From contig JAGHBQ010000175.1 of the NCBI GenBank assembly GCA_021160945.1, positions 1-5,079 on the forward strand: 5,079 nt of DNA, given 5' to 3'. Of the stretch, positions 1-5,079 are shown in pieces. Numbering within the stretch: the stretch's first letter is position 1; every line of letters begins with the position of its first letter. Below the pieces are notes generated by a model, which had not been told where the DNA came from, made no database searches, and saw only the letters and a list, made by a program, of their open reading frames with translations. This DNA is from Thermoplasmata archaeon. GTDB taxonomy: Archaea > Thermoplasmatota > Thermoplasmata > Thermoplasmatales > Aciduliprofundaceae. A program made the position numbers and the translations under genes.

Positions 1-106
1 GGTTTCCCTCTCTACACCCCTCCCTAAGAAGAGGGCTACGCCGGGTTTGAGGTATCTACGCTACAACCTCCTTCGGAGGGACAGTTTCCTATTTCCAAAG
101 GAGTTA
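1..106 (-). mobile_element. IS605-like right end with omega-RNA-type hairpins (remnant)
   Basis: Two strong hairpins lie here. One has arms CCTCC (67-71) and GGAGG (75-79) around a 3-base loop. The other, just past the putative tnpB stop on the minus strand, pairs 18-22 with 31-35. Read on the minus strand, the second gives GCCCTCTTCTTAGGGAGGGG, the kind of G/C-rich terminal hairpin that closes IS200/IS605 right ends and the 3' scaffold of TnpB omega-RNA. The sequence after it (toward position 1) would be the element edge or guide, but I see no clear cleavage motif, so the exact end is unknown. No transposase gene and no left end are in the window. Confidence 0.33.
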
Positions 107-149
107 TGCCTCCCAAATATGTGATAGCAAAATTTTTAAGCAGATTCTT
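36..149 (-). pseudogene. Possible C-terminal remnant of an IS200/IS605 TnpB
   Basis: An open minus-strand frame of 37 codons ends at TAG (36-38) and is closed upstream by an in-frame TAA at 150-152. It contains the tail ITPLEIGNCPSEGG, which resembles the poorly ordered C-terminal tail of TnpB/OrfB proteins, where a TPVE/TPLE-type motif often follows the last helix. No zinc ribbon, RuvC residues or start codon are present, and a full TnpB is about 400 residues, so at most the last tenth of the gene is here. The fragment abuts the promoter and start of the plus-strand gene at 172/212, which suggests an old, truncated insertion. The assignment rests on motif resemblance plus the hairpins that follow the stop codon. 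It could be chance reading of non-coding DNA. Confidence 0.35.
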
Positions 150-155
150 TTATAC
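131..155 (+). promoter_or_regulatory. AT-rich promoter region with two TATA-like boxes
   Basis: Two TATA-like boxes lie upstream of the ATG at 172: TTTTTAAG (133-140), preceded by an A-rich BRE-like stretch, and TTTTATAC (148-155). The first would place transcription start near 163-166, giving a very short leader. A GGTGG stretch at 163-167 could act as Shine-Dalgarno for ATG 172. No comparable ribosome binding site precedes the TTG at 212, which supports 172 as the original start of the following gene. Confidence 0.4.
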
Positions 156-211
156 GGTGCCTGGTGGTCATATGAACCGCAGAGCGATCTTTTTGTTGTC
201 TTCCACTTATC

Positions 212-553
212 TTGTTGCTCATCGGAGGTATATATTATGGACTTAACTATGGAAGCATTAACTACGCATGGAAAACAAACTTAAATAACTACCGTGAATG
301 GAGATTGATAGGAAATTCAACCCTGAACGGCTATGTTAAGGCTGATGGTGAGATAAGTGTTTACATTCTCACAAAGGACAACCTTAAAAAGCTCAAAAAT
401 GGCGAAAATTTTGAATACTTCAAAGGCTGGGAGCATGTGAAGAATGTATATTTCAAAGATGTTCGTATTCCGAAAGGAGATTATGTACTTGTTGTGAAAA
501 ATGAGGAAAAGGATATGCAGTGGATTTCCGTGAAAATTATAAACAGAAAATGA
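212..553 (+). CDS. Small membrane-anchored protein of unknown function, probably frameshifted at its N-terminus
   Basis: The main frame encodes about 113 residues from TTG 212. It starts with a hydrophobic stretch (LLLIGGIYYGLNYG), followed by a soluble region rich in beta-strand patterns: alternating hydrophobics, YILTKDNLKKLKNG, a W/Y-rich centre, and a closing PKGDYVLVVKN. This looks like a small exported beta-sandwich anchored by one N-terminal helix, a common archaeal surface-protein layout. No catalytic motif is visible and I do not recognise a family. The start is doubtful: TTG 212 has no Shine-Dalgarno and there is no in-frame ATG near it. A well-placed ATG at 172 with GGTGG upstream encodes MNRRAIFLLSSTYL, an ideal signal/anchor beginning, but in another frame that stops at about 246. 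Removing one base between about 188 and 215 would join the two into one continuous hydrophobic helix. So the gene is either a recent pseudogene, a base-call error or, less likely, uses frameshifting. Confidence 0.6.
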   Translation: MLLIGGIYYGLNYGSINYAWKTNLNNYREWRLIGNSTLNGYVKADGEISVYILTKDNLKKLKNGENFEYFKGWEHVKNVYFKDVRIPKGDYVLVVKNEEKDMQWISVKIINRK

Positions 554-569
554 ATGCCCTTCAAAGTGC

Positions 570-584
570 ACAAACTTTTAAAGT
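570..584 (+). promoter_or_regulatory. TATA/BRE-like promoter upstream of the tRNA-like segment
   Basis: The segment ACAAACTTTTAAAGT has an A-rich BRE-like 5' part and a TTTTAAA core centred near 578. That is about 28 bases upstream of 606, the first base of the tRNA-like sequence, which is the usual archaeal TATA-to-start distance. It may drive the tRNA-like RNA, the transketolase operon with a leader of about 115 bases, or both. It lies only about 20 bases after the stop codon of the upstream gene. Confidence 0.45.
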
Positions 585-605
585 AAAATCTTAATCCTCT
601 GACTC

Positions 606-643
606 GGGCTCTGTGATATAATGGTTATGACGCCCACTTTACC
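606..643 (+). pseudogene. tRNA-Val(UAC)-like 5' half
   Basis: The segment begins GGGCTC and continues with a D-arm-like ATAATGGTTATGACGCC and then CTTTACC. It aligns with the 5' half of archaeal tRNA-Val genes: acceptor strand, T8, A14, GG at 18-19, A21, and an anticodon arm whose loop would read TAC at 640-642. Defects are visible. There is one extra base in the acceptor strand. The D-stem would have A10-C25 and A12-G23 mismatches. Position 37 would be C. No matching 3' half (anticodon-stem partner, GGTTCRA T-arm, acceptor complement) follows within the gap. It is therefore most likely a degenerate tRNA fragment. A split-tRNA 5' half is a less likely alternative. A TATA-like box sits at the right distance upstream. 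Confidence 0.4.
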
Positions 644-720
644 TATTCTTAGGAAATAGGGGATGAGAATGTTAAGGGGGAATCGAAAATAATAATAAGG
701 TGATGGAAAATAACCCCTAT
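634..720 (+). promoter_or_regulatory. Leader with mutually exclusive hairpins before transketolase
   Basis: A local hairpin pairs CCTATT (642-647) with AATAGG (655-660). The flanks 634-641 and 673-680 can also pair, with one mismatch and one G-U. The same 3' arm, ATAGGGG (656-662), is a perfect 7-base complement of CCCCTAT (714-720), which ends one base before the transketolase ATG at 722. The first and last pairings cannot form together. If transcription starts near 605 this is a candidate switching leader. No known riboswitch class is recognised. Confidence 0.3.
683..699 (+). promoter_or_regulatory. Second candidate promoter, for a leaderless transketolase transcript
   Basis: CGAAAATAATAATAA gives a BRE-like CGAAA and an AT-only box centred near 693, about 29 bases before ATG 722. 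That geometry fits a leaderless archaeal transcript starting at or near the start codon. It fits with the lack of a well-spaced ribosome binding site: the nearest, AAGGTGAT (697-704), ends 17 bases before the ATG, farther than usual. This promoter competes with the one at 570-584 as the source of the operon transcript. Confidence 0.35.
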
Positions 721-721
721 A

Positions 722-1567
722 ATGAGTGATATTTCTCCTGAGAAAATTCGAGAGTTGAAGCTTATAGCCAATAAAATAAGAGAACTGACCATAAAGATGG
801 TTTATGCTGCACAATCGGGACATCCTGGTGGCTCTCTAAGTGCTGCAGAAATATTTGCTGTCCTATATTTTCATGAGATGAATGTGGATCCAAAAAATCC
901 TGAATGGGAAGAACGTGACAGATTTGTGCTGAGCAAGGGTCATGCATCTCCTGCATATTATGCTGCTCTAGCACTTCGCGGCTTTTTCTCTGAAGAAGAG
1001 CTAGTGAGCTTCAGAAAATTGAGCTCAAGGCTGCAGGGGCACCCATCCCTAATGGTTCCGGGAGTGGATATGTGTACAGGTTCTTTAGGTCAGGGATTGA
1101 GTGCGGCTATAGGGATGGCGCTTGCTGCAAAATTAGATGGAAAGAGCTACAAGGTATATGCCTTACTTGGTGATGGTGAAATTGAGGAGGGAAATATCTG
1201 GGAAGCAGCTATGACTGCAGCGACTCGTAAATTGGATAATCTTATCGCAATAGTAGATCGCAATAAAATTCAATTGGATGATTTTACGGATAAGATGGTG
1301 ATTTTAGATCCTTTGGAAGAAAAATGGAACGCATTTGGCTGGAGGGTGCTAAGCATTAATGGTCATGATGTAGTTCAGATAATAAGAGCCCTGGAAGTGG
1401 CAAAAGAAGTGGATGGAAGACCTACCGTCATAATAGCCCATACAGTGAAAGGTAAAGGTGTGAGCTATATGGAGAATACAGCAAAGTATCATGGCAAACC
1501 CCCCCAAGATGAGGAGGAATATAATAAAGCTCTGAAAGAAATAGAAGAAGAGAGGAGAGAGATATGA
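722..1567 (+). CDS. tkt: Transketolase, N-terminal (thiamine-diphosphate-binding) subunit
   Basis: This 281-residue protein is the pyrophosphate-binding half of transketolase, which moves two-carbon ketol units between sugar phosphates. It shows SGHPGGSLSAAE (32-43, catalytic-type His34), SKGHASPAYYA (71-81, His74), LQGHP (104-108), GSLGQGLSAAIGMA (120-133) and the thiamine-diphosphate/metal motif, starting GDGE at 150-153 and ending at Asn181. HGKPP (257-261) matches the substrate-side His near the end of the domain. The length is normal for the split archaeal form, where bacterial enzymes have one chain of about 650 residues. The frame is open only back to 704, with no ATG, GTG or TTG there, so ATG 722 is the first usable start. 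It overlaps the C-terminal subunit gene by ATGA, which implies coupled translation and an alpha/beta complex, cytoplasmic. The split form could be confused with 1-deoxyxylulose-5-phosphate synthase or other thiamine-dependent halves, but the adjacent transaldolase favours transketolase. Confidence 0.95.
   Translation: MSDISPEKIRELKLIANKIRELTIKMVYAAQSGHPGGSLSAAEIFAVLYFHEMNVDPKNPEWEERDRFVLSKGHASPAYYAALALRGFFSEEELVSFRKLSSRLQGHPSLMVPGVDMCTGSLGQGLSAAIGMALAAKLDGKSYKVYALLGDGEIEEGNIWEAAMTAATRKLDNLIAIVDRNKIQLDDFTDKMVILDPLEEKWNAFGWRVLSINGHDVVQIIRALEVAKEVDGRPTVIIAHTVKGKGVSYMENTAKYHGKPPQDEEEYNKALKEIEEERREI
1552..1557 (+). promoter_or_regulatory. Ribosome binding site for transketolase C-terminal subunit
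   Basis: GAGGAG lies 6 bases upstream of ATG 1564, inside the end of the preceding gene. It confirms the ATGA-overlapping start. Confidence 0.6.
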
Positions 1568-2508
1568 AATGGGAATACGAATCTCCGAGGAAGGCATACG
1601 GCGAAACTCTTGTGGAGCTTGGAAAGGAGAGAGAAGATATAGTGGTGCTTGATGCTGATCTGAGCACTTCAACAAAAACTGCGATGTTTGGGAAAAAATT
1701 CCCTGAGAGATTTTTCAACTTAGGGTTGCAGGAACAGAATATGATGGGTATTGCTGCAGGGCTGGCAAGGAGTGGTAAAACAGTTTTTACATCATCTTTT
1801 GCTGTATTCGCTACTGGGCGTGCCTATGATCAGGTAAGACAGAGCATTGCTTACCCTCGCCTGAATGTGAAAATAGTTGCCACCCATGGAGGTGTAACCG
1901 TAGGGGAAGATGGAGCCTCTCACCAGATGATTGAAGATATAGGATTGATGTGCGGACTGCCAAATTTCAGGGTAATAGTTCCGGTGGATTCAAACGAAGT
2001 TCGTAGAGTTATCCGCTTCGTGGCCTATGAATATGGACCTTTTTACGTGCGTCTCACCAGACCTTCTTTGCCCAACATAACCTCTAAGGATGACGAATTT
2101 ATCTTTGGAAGGGGTGCAGTTCTGAAGGATGGTGATGATATAACGTTAATAGCTACAGGGATAGAGGTATCCTATGCTCTTCTAGCTGCTGAGAGATTGG
2201 AAAAGGATGGAATAAGCGCCGCGGTAGTAAATATGAGCACCATCAAGCCGATAGATAAAGATTTGATTATTAAATATGCCCGCAAAACGGGAGCAATAGT
2301 AACTGCGGAGGACCACAATATTTATAACGGCCTTGGCTCACGGGTAGCTGAAGTACTTGTTGAAAATTATCCTGTCCGGATGCTTCGGGTAGGAATGCCC
2401 GATAAATTTGGTAGAAGCGGAAAATGGAACGAGTTGCTTAAATATTATGAAATGGACGATGCCGGAATATATAATGCTGCTAAAAAGCTTCTGGAGGTGA
2501 AGAAATGA
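1564..2508 (+). CDS. tkt: Transketolase, C-terminal (pyrimidine-binding) subunit
   Basis: This 314-residue protein is the second half of the split transketolase. The pyrimidine-binding domain spans about residues 5-170. It contains GLQEQNMMGIAAGLA (54-68), where Glu57 is the conserved glutamate that activates the thiamine aminopyrimidine of the partner chain. It also contains THGGVTVGEDGASHQ (107-121), with the His120 that corresponds to the substrate/cofactor His in the family's GEDGPTHQ motif. The transketolase C-terminal domain follows (about 190-305) with TAEDHNIYNGLGSRVAE (248-264), as in other family members. The length fits the archaeal split subunit. The active site forms only between this chain and the N-terminal subunit, so the 4-base overlap with that gene and with transaldolase suggests stoichiometric co-translation. 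All expected catalytic residues are present and I see no lesions. Confidence 0.95.
   Translation: MKWEYESPRKAYGETLVELGKEREDIVVLDADLSTSTKTAMFGKKFPERFFNLGLQEQNMMGIAAGLARSGKTVFTSSFAVFATGRAYDQVRQSIAYPRLNVKIVATHGGVTVGEDGASHQMIEDIGLMCGLPNFRVIVPVDSNEVRRVIRFVAYEYGPFYVRLTRPSLPNITSKDDEFIFGRGAVLKDGDDITLIATGIEVSYALLAAERLEKDGISAAVVNMSTIKPIDKDLIIKYARKTGAIVTAEDHNIYNGLGSRVAEVLVENYPVRMLRVGMPDKFGRSGKWNELLKYYEMDDAGIYNAAKKLLEVKK
2493..2500 (+). promoter_or_regulatory. Consensus Shine-Dalgarno for transaldolase
   Basis: GGAGGTGA is a full match to the archaeal anti-Shine-Dalgarno complement, 4 bases before ATG 2505. It fixes that start and predicts strong initiation in addition to coupling from the overlapping stop. 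Confidence 0.75.
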
Positions 2509-3308
2509 AGATATTTGTGGATACTGCAAAACTGAGTGAGATAAAGGAAGCTATGTCATGGGGTATTGTGGATGGTGTAACCACCAATCCCTCGCTTATA
2601 AGACAAGCCGTAGAAGAGGAAAAGAGGAATATGAGTCTGGAAGAGTATGTAGCAGAAATTCTTCGCAGTGTGGGAGAAGGAAAGCCTGTAAGCCTTGAAG
2701 TTATGAGCCTCAAGGCTGAGGATATGGTTGATGAGGCAAAGATACTGTATGAAAAATTCAATGATATAGCCCACAATGTGGTAATAAAAATTCCAATTAA
2801 CACCTACGCCGGTTACTATGAGGGGCTGAAAGCTATTAAAACCCTTAGCGAGATAGGCATTCCAGTTAATTGCACTCTCGTGATGACTCCAGAACAGGCT
2901 CTACTGGCTGCTAAAGCAGGGGCTAGATATGTCAGTCCATTTGCTGGACGCATAGACGATTATATTCGCGAAAGTAAGCTTAGAATGATTCGAGGTAAAG
3001 ATTTTCAAAAAGGAGATTACTATCCATGGGACGGAAAGGGTGTAGATGATAACGGGATAAGAAGCGGGGCAGACCTCGTTGAGAAAACAGTGATGCTCCT
3101 GGAGAATTACGAGTATGAGACGGAGGTCATAGCTTCAAGCATACGCAATCCCAGGCAGGTACGCGAAGTAGCCATGATAGGAGTGCATATCGCCACGATA
3201 CCCTTCCAGGTGCTGGAACAAATGCTTCTCCATCCCAAAACGGAAGAAGGTGTAAAAAAGTTCAGTGAAGATGCTGAAAAAGCAGGATATAGAGAGCTTT
3301 TTGAATGA
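2505..3308 (+). CDS. tal: Transaldolase, TalC/MipB (fructose-6-phosphate aldolase-like) family
   Basis: The enzyme transfers the dihydroxyacetone unit between sugar phosphates through a lysine Schiff base, completing the non-oxidative pentose phosphate set with the two transketolase genes before it. Visible motifs are FVDTA (4-8, Asp6), GVTTNPSL (24-31), SLEVMS (63-68), VVIKIP (92-97, with Schiff-base Lys95), YVSPFAGRIDD (142-152) and ASSIRNP (210-216). Glu65 occupies the position that is Gln in fructose-6-phosphate aldolases and Glu in TalC-type transaldolases, so transaldolase activity is favoured; that step is inference from family knowledge. At 267 residues it is about 50 longer than the usual 210-220. 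The main extra segment is roughly 30 residues between about 153 and 186 (containing DYYPWDGKGVDDNG), and smaller additions lie near 35-45 and 99-104. It is the last gene of the operon. Confidence 0.93.
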   Translation: MKIFVDTAKLSEIKEAMSWGIVDGVTTNPSLIRQAVEEEKRNMSLEEYVAEILRSVGEGKPVSLEVMSLKAEDMVDEAKILYEKFNDIAHNVVIKIPINTYAGYYEGLKAIKTLSEIGIPVNCTLVMTPEQALLAAKAGARYVSPFAGRIDDYIRESKLRMIRGKDFQKGDYYPWDGKGVDDNGIRSGADLVEKTVMLLENYEYETEVIASSIRNPRQVREVAMIGVHIATIPFQVLEQMLLHPKTEEGVKKFSEDAEKAGYRELFE

Positions 3309-3314
3309 TTTTTT
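3309..3314 (+). terminator. T-run after the pentose phosphate operon
   Basis: TTTTTT directly follows the transaldolase stop codon. Archaeal RNA polymerase terminates at short U-tracts without a hairpin, and the opposing gene ends at 3319, so this is the natural stop between convergent units. No hairpin accompanies it. Confidence 0.5.
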
Positions 3315-3318
3315 GCTA

Positions 3319-4830
3319 TTAATGCAAATTCAACAATTTCCTCACAATTTTCTCCAATTCTTTTAGAGTCAATTCCTTCATTAGTAGAAGAAGACCAATA
3401 TATATGAGGGAAAATATAACCGCTGCTAAGGCCAGCTCATAAAATCTCACAAAGTGGTAAACATAGCGATTGAGGAAATAAAGAAATGAACCAGATAAAA
3501 AGGATGCAAATATATGTAGCAAGATCTTCCTATTGAATTTAGTTCCCAAAATTTTGTAGGCGCGAAAGCGCAGGAGGAAAAATCCTGCGAGGAGGGAGAG
3601 CAAGGTGGCTAGGGCAGCACCCACACTCTTCATTCCAAGCAAGGGTATTGAGAGCAAGGATGTTGGAATGAATATGGCATTCAGAACAACATTTAGGATA
3701 GCCTGAACTGCGCCTGCTTTCAAGTTCTCCTTTGGATGTCCAGCGGAAACGAGCTGGGAAGAATAAGGAGTATTGAGTACATAAAAGAAGGAGTAAATTA
3801 AAAGGATTCTGAGCACAGTTGTATATGGTATAAGAGATTTTTTCCACAAATTGAGCACTTCCGGCGCAAGAACAAAGATGAAGGATATAAGGGGCAGGAT
3901 AAGAAGAGATGCATATCTCTCAGCAGTGTAGGTGATTTCCATAAATCTTTTTCTATTCCGATTGTAATTGTGTGATTGGGCGGGAAAGATAACAAAGTTC
4001 AGTGCAGTACTGAGAGTAGTAAGTGGAACAATGAGTTTCTGGATACCAAAATAGGCTCCTACCTCTCTGGTGTTCCAGAAGAACTGTAGCATGGCCTTAT
4101 CGGTATTAGCTTGAATCGTACCAACTACGCCCAGAAAGATTAGAGGTATGGAAAATATAAGATAGGATTTAATTAATTCTATAGAAGGTTTCTTCACCTT
4201 GAGATCCCGAATAATAAAGATAAATGTGAGAAGTTGGGCAAATGCAGCAATTATATAGCCATAGACAAAGAGAACACCAATTTTCTCAGGAGGAGCAGAG
4301 GGATTTATTATCCAGTACATAGAAAAAACTATGAGGAAAATATCTTGAACGATAACCCTTACAAAATCTGGGAGAAGAGCATGGGAGGTTTTCATGTAAG
4401 CCCTTAATATGGTCTTAAATATTTTTGAAAGAGAGAAAAGATAGTAGTAGAAAATCATTAAAATAACAGCATTTCTCAGATATTCGCTTTCAAATTTAAA
4501 CCCAAGATAGTTAGCAAGGTAAATGGCTAGGAGAGTAACCACCACGAAAAGATTTGTGAATATCAATTTTAGCGTGATATAGGTACCATTTTTCTTCTCG
4601 ATATCTCCTCCTTCTCCTACTTTTTTCACATGGGTGCTTGAGCTACCTAGATCTGAAAGAATAGCAAGGAGGCCAACAAGACCCATAGCAGAACCAACAA
4701 TACCCCATCCAGTCTGTCCCACGGACCTCATAACATAGAAAAGGGCAACATAGCCCAAAGCTGCACTAAAAATATTATAAAAGAGAGCAAAAGCCGTCTT
4801 TCTTGTAAGATTTTCTGTTTCGATCTTCAT
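3319..4830 (-). CDS. Polysaccharide/lipid-linked oligosaccharide flippase, MOP (Wzx/RfbX-like) family
   Basis: This 503-residue, strongly hydrophobic protein has about 14 predicted membrane helices: roughly 12-35, 41-60, 85-108, 119-143, 157-177, 184-207, 222-242, 262-283, 306-328, 336-358, 371-395, 400-422, 434-454 and 464-485. It begins with a short basic/polar tail and ends in a charged amphipathic tail. Fourteen helices and about 500 residues are normal for the Wzx/AglR-type exporters of the MATE/MOP superfamily, which flip lipid-linked glycans across the cytoplasmic membrane for surface polysaccharide or N-glycosylation. The N-terminal motif [14 protein letters not shown] and the central [13 protein letters not shown] segment (a charged Asp-Lys pair inside helix 7) fit that family. 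No glycosyltransferases are in the window, so its substrate cannot be named. It overlaps the upstream phosphorylase gene by ATGA and is probably co-transcribed. The ribosome binding site is weak (AAGGG about 10 bases before the ATG). Confidence 0.88.
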   Translation of the reverse strand: MKIETENLTRKTAFALFYNIFSAALGYVALFYVMRSVGQTGWGIVGSAMGLVGLLAILSDLGSSSTHVKKVGEGGDIEKKNGTYITLKLIFTNLFVVVTLLAIYLANYLGFKFESEYLRNAVILMIFYYYLFSLSKIFKTILRAYMKTSHALLPDFVRVIVQDIFLIVFSMYWIINPSAPPEKIGVLFVYGYIIAAFAQLLTFIFIIRDLKVKKPSIELIKSYLIFSIPLIFLGVVGTIQANTDKAMLQFFWNTREVGAYFGIQKLIVPLTTLSTALNFVIFPAQSHNYNRNRKRFMEITYTAERYASLLILPLISFIFVLAPEVLNLWKKSLIPYTTVLRILLIYSFFYVLNTPYSSQLVSAGHPKENLKAGAVQAILNVVLNAIFIPTSLLSIPLLGMKSVGAALATLLSLLAGFFLLRFRAYKILGTKFNRKILLHIFASFLSGSFLYFLNRYVYHFVRFYELALAAVIFSLIYIGLLLLMKELTLKELEKIVRKLLNLH

Positions 4831-5079
4831 ATCTCTGCGCCCTTAAGTGAATCTTTGCAGGGACAATTTCTCTCCACGGGTATCTTGGGTATACCCTCCT
4901 GAAGGATTTTCTTAACTTTCTCTTCATTCTCTTTCATCACACGCAGAACTTCTTCTGTGGTTACTGGCTTCTCTGCCCACACATCGTAATCTGTGATAGT
5001 TGCTATTGTAACATAGCACATCTCTAACTCTCTCGCAAGCTGTACCTCGGGGACAAGAGTCATTCCTATTATATCTGCA
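4827..5079 (-). CDS. mtnP: S-methyl-5'-thioadenosine phosphorylase, C-terminal part (runs off window)
   Basis: The last 83 residues or so of a protein whose family is usually 260-275 long; the start lies beyond position 5079. The frame reads [19 protein letters not shown], then [10 protein letters not shown], the family's phosphorylase signature in which an Asp of TDYD contacts and protonates the purine. The end is [16 protein letters not shown]. The Cys-x-Cys near the C-terminus is known from thermostable archaeal phosphorylases of this family, where it supports disulfide formation. The enzyme cleaves methylthioadenosine with phosphate to adenine and 5-methylthioribose-1-phosphate, recycling the by-product of polyamine and other methionine-derived syntheses. 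Archaeal homologues may also use inosine, guanosine or 5'-deoxyadenosine, and the selectivity residues are outside the window. Its TGA overlaps the flippase ATG. Confidence 0.92.
   Translation of the reverse strand, partial: ADIIGMTLVPEVQLARELEMCYVTIATITDYDVWAEKPVTTEEVLRVMKENEEKVKKILQEGIPKIPVERNCPCKDSLKGAEI

Noticed and set aside
150..211. Minus-strand frame with CGSYDHQ, similar to part of a TnpB zinc ribbon
   Set aside because: It has one Cys-Gly pair without the other zinc ligands, is in a different frame from the tail at 36-149, and competes with the better plus-strand start at 172.
563..578. Hairpin AAAGT / ACTTT after the small surface-protein gene as a terminator
   Set aside because: The stem is only 5 A/T-rich pairs, has no following T-run, and overlaps the better-supported TATA-like box at 574-582.
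594..608. ATCCTCTGACTCGGG resembles the anticodon-stem/variable/T-stem part of a tRNA, hinting at a permuted tRNA
   Set aside because: No TTCRA T-loop or closing T-stem follows, and it would lie upstream of the likely transcription start; the match is too short.
1499..1505. Run of seven C in the transketolase N-subunit gene as a phase-variation site
   Set aside because: The frame stays intact through the run, coding HGKPPQ, which matches the family; nothing suggests a shift.
1349..1718. Minus-strand open frames opposite the transketolase genes
   Set aside because: These are antisense shadows of well-supported plus-strand genes, without start signals or motifs.
3539..3995. Minus-strand open frames inside the flippase region
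   Set aside because: They lie in other frames of a clear 503-residue flippase gene and have no recognisable motifs or ribosome binding sites.
1..5079. CRISPR array, defence cassette or intact insertion sequence
   Set aside because: I see no regularly spaced direct repeats, no cas-like or nuclease motifs, and no complete transposase in the window.

Overview
The window looks archaeal and is most likely from a Thermoplasmata-type euryarchaeote; the Aciduliprofundum lineage is my best guess, but that is inference from gene style and not from a search. The reasons are: transketolase is split into two genes, transaldolase is of the short TalC/MipB class, the phosphorylase carries the C-terminal Cys-x-Cys typical of thermophilic archaeal enzymes, Shine-Dalgarno sites match the archaeal GGAGGTGA consensus, TATA/BRE-like boxes are present, and base composition is moderately AT-rich.

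Left part (1-721). Bases 1-149 on the minus strand resemble the far 3' end of an IS200/IS605 tnpB gene with its hairpin-rich right end, as a remnant only. Next, on the plus strand, is a small membrane-anchored protein of unknown function (to 553) whose hydrophobic N-terminus appears split by a frameshift: the good ATG at 172 is in a different frame from the body. The 168-base gap 554-721 is not empty. It holds a TATA-like box, a sequence resembling the 5' half of a tRNA-Val(UAC) gene, and a leader able to form alternative hairpins just before the next start codon.

Centre (722-3308). Three plus-strand genes form a tight operon, each joined to the next by a 4-base ATGA overlap: transketolase N-terminal subunit, transketolase C-terminal subunit, transaldolase. 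Together they give the carbon-shuffling half of the non-oxidative pentose phosphate pathway, converting between fructose-6-P/glyceraldehyde-3-P and pentose phosphates, presumably to supply ribose-5-P and erythrose-4-P.

Right part (3309-5079). After a T6 run the operon meets a convergent minus-strand pair only 10 bases away: a 14-helix polysaccharide/lipid-oligosaccharide flippase, preceded by (and overlapping through ATGA) the C-terminal end of an S-methyl-5'-thioadenosine phosphorylase that runs off the window.

Most of the window is ordinary central metabolism. The parts that deserve attention are the tRNA-like/leader region at 574-720, the IS605-like remnant at the left edge, the frameshifted small gene and an insertion in the transaldolase.
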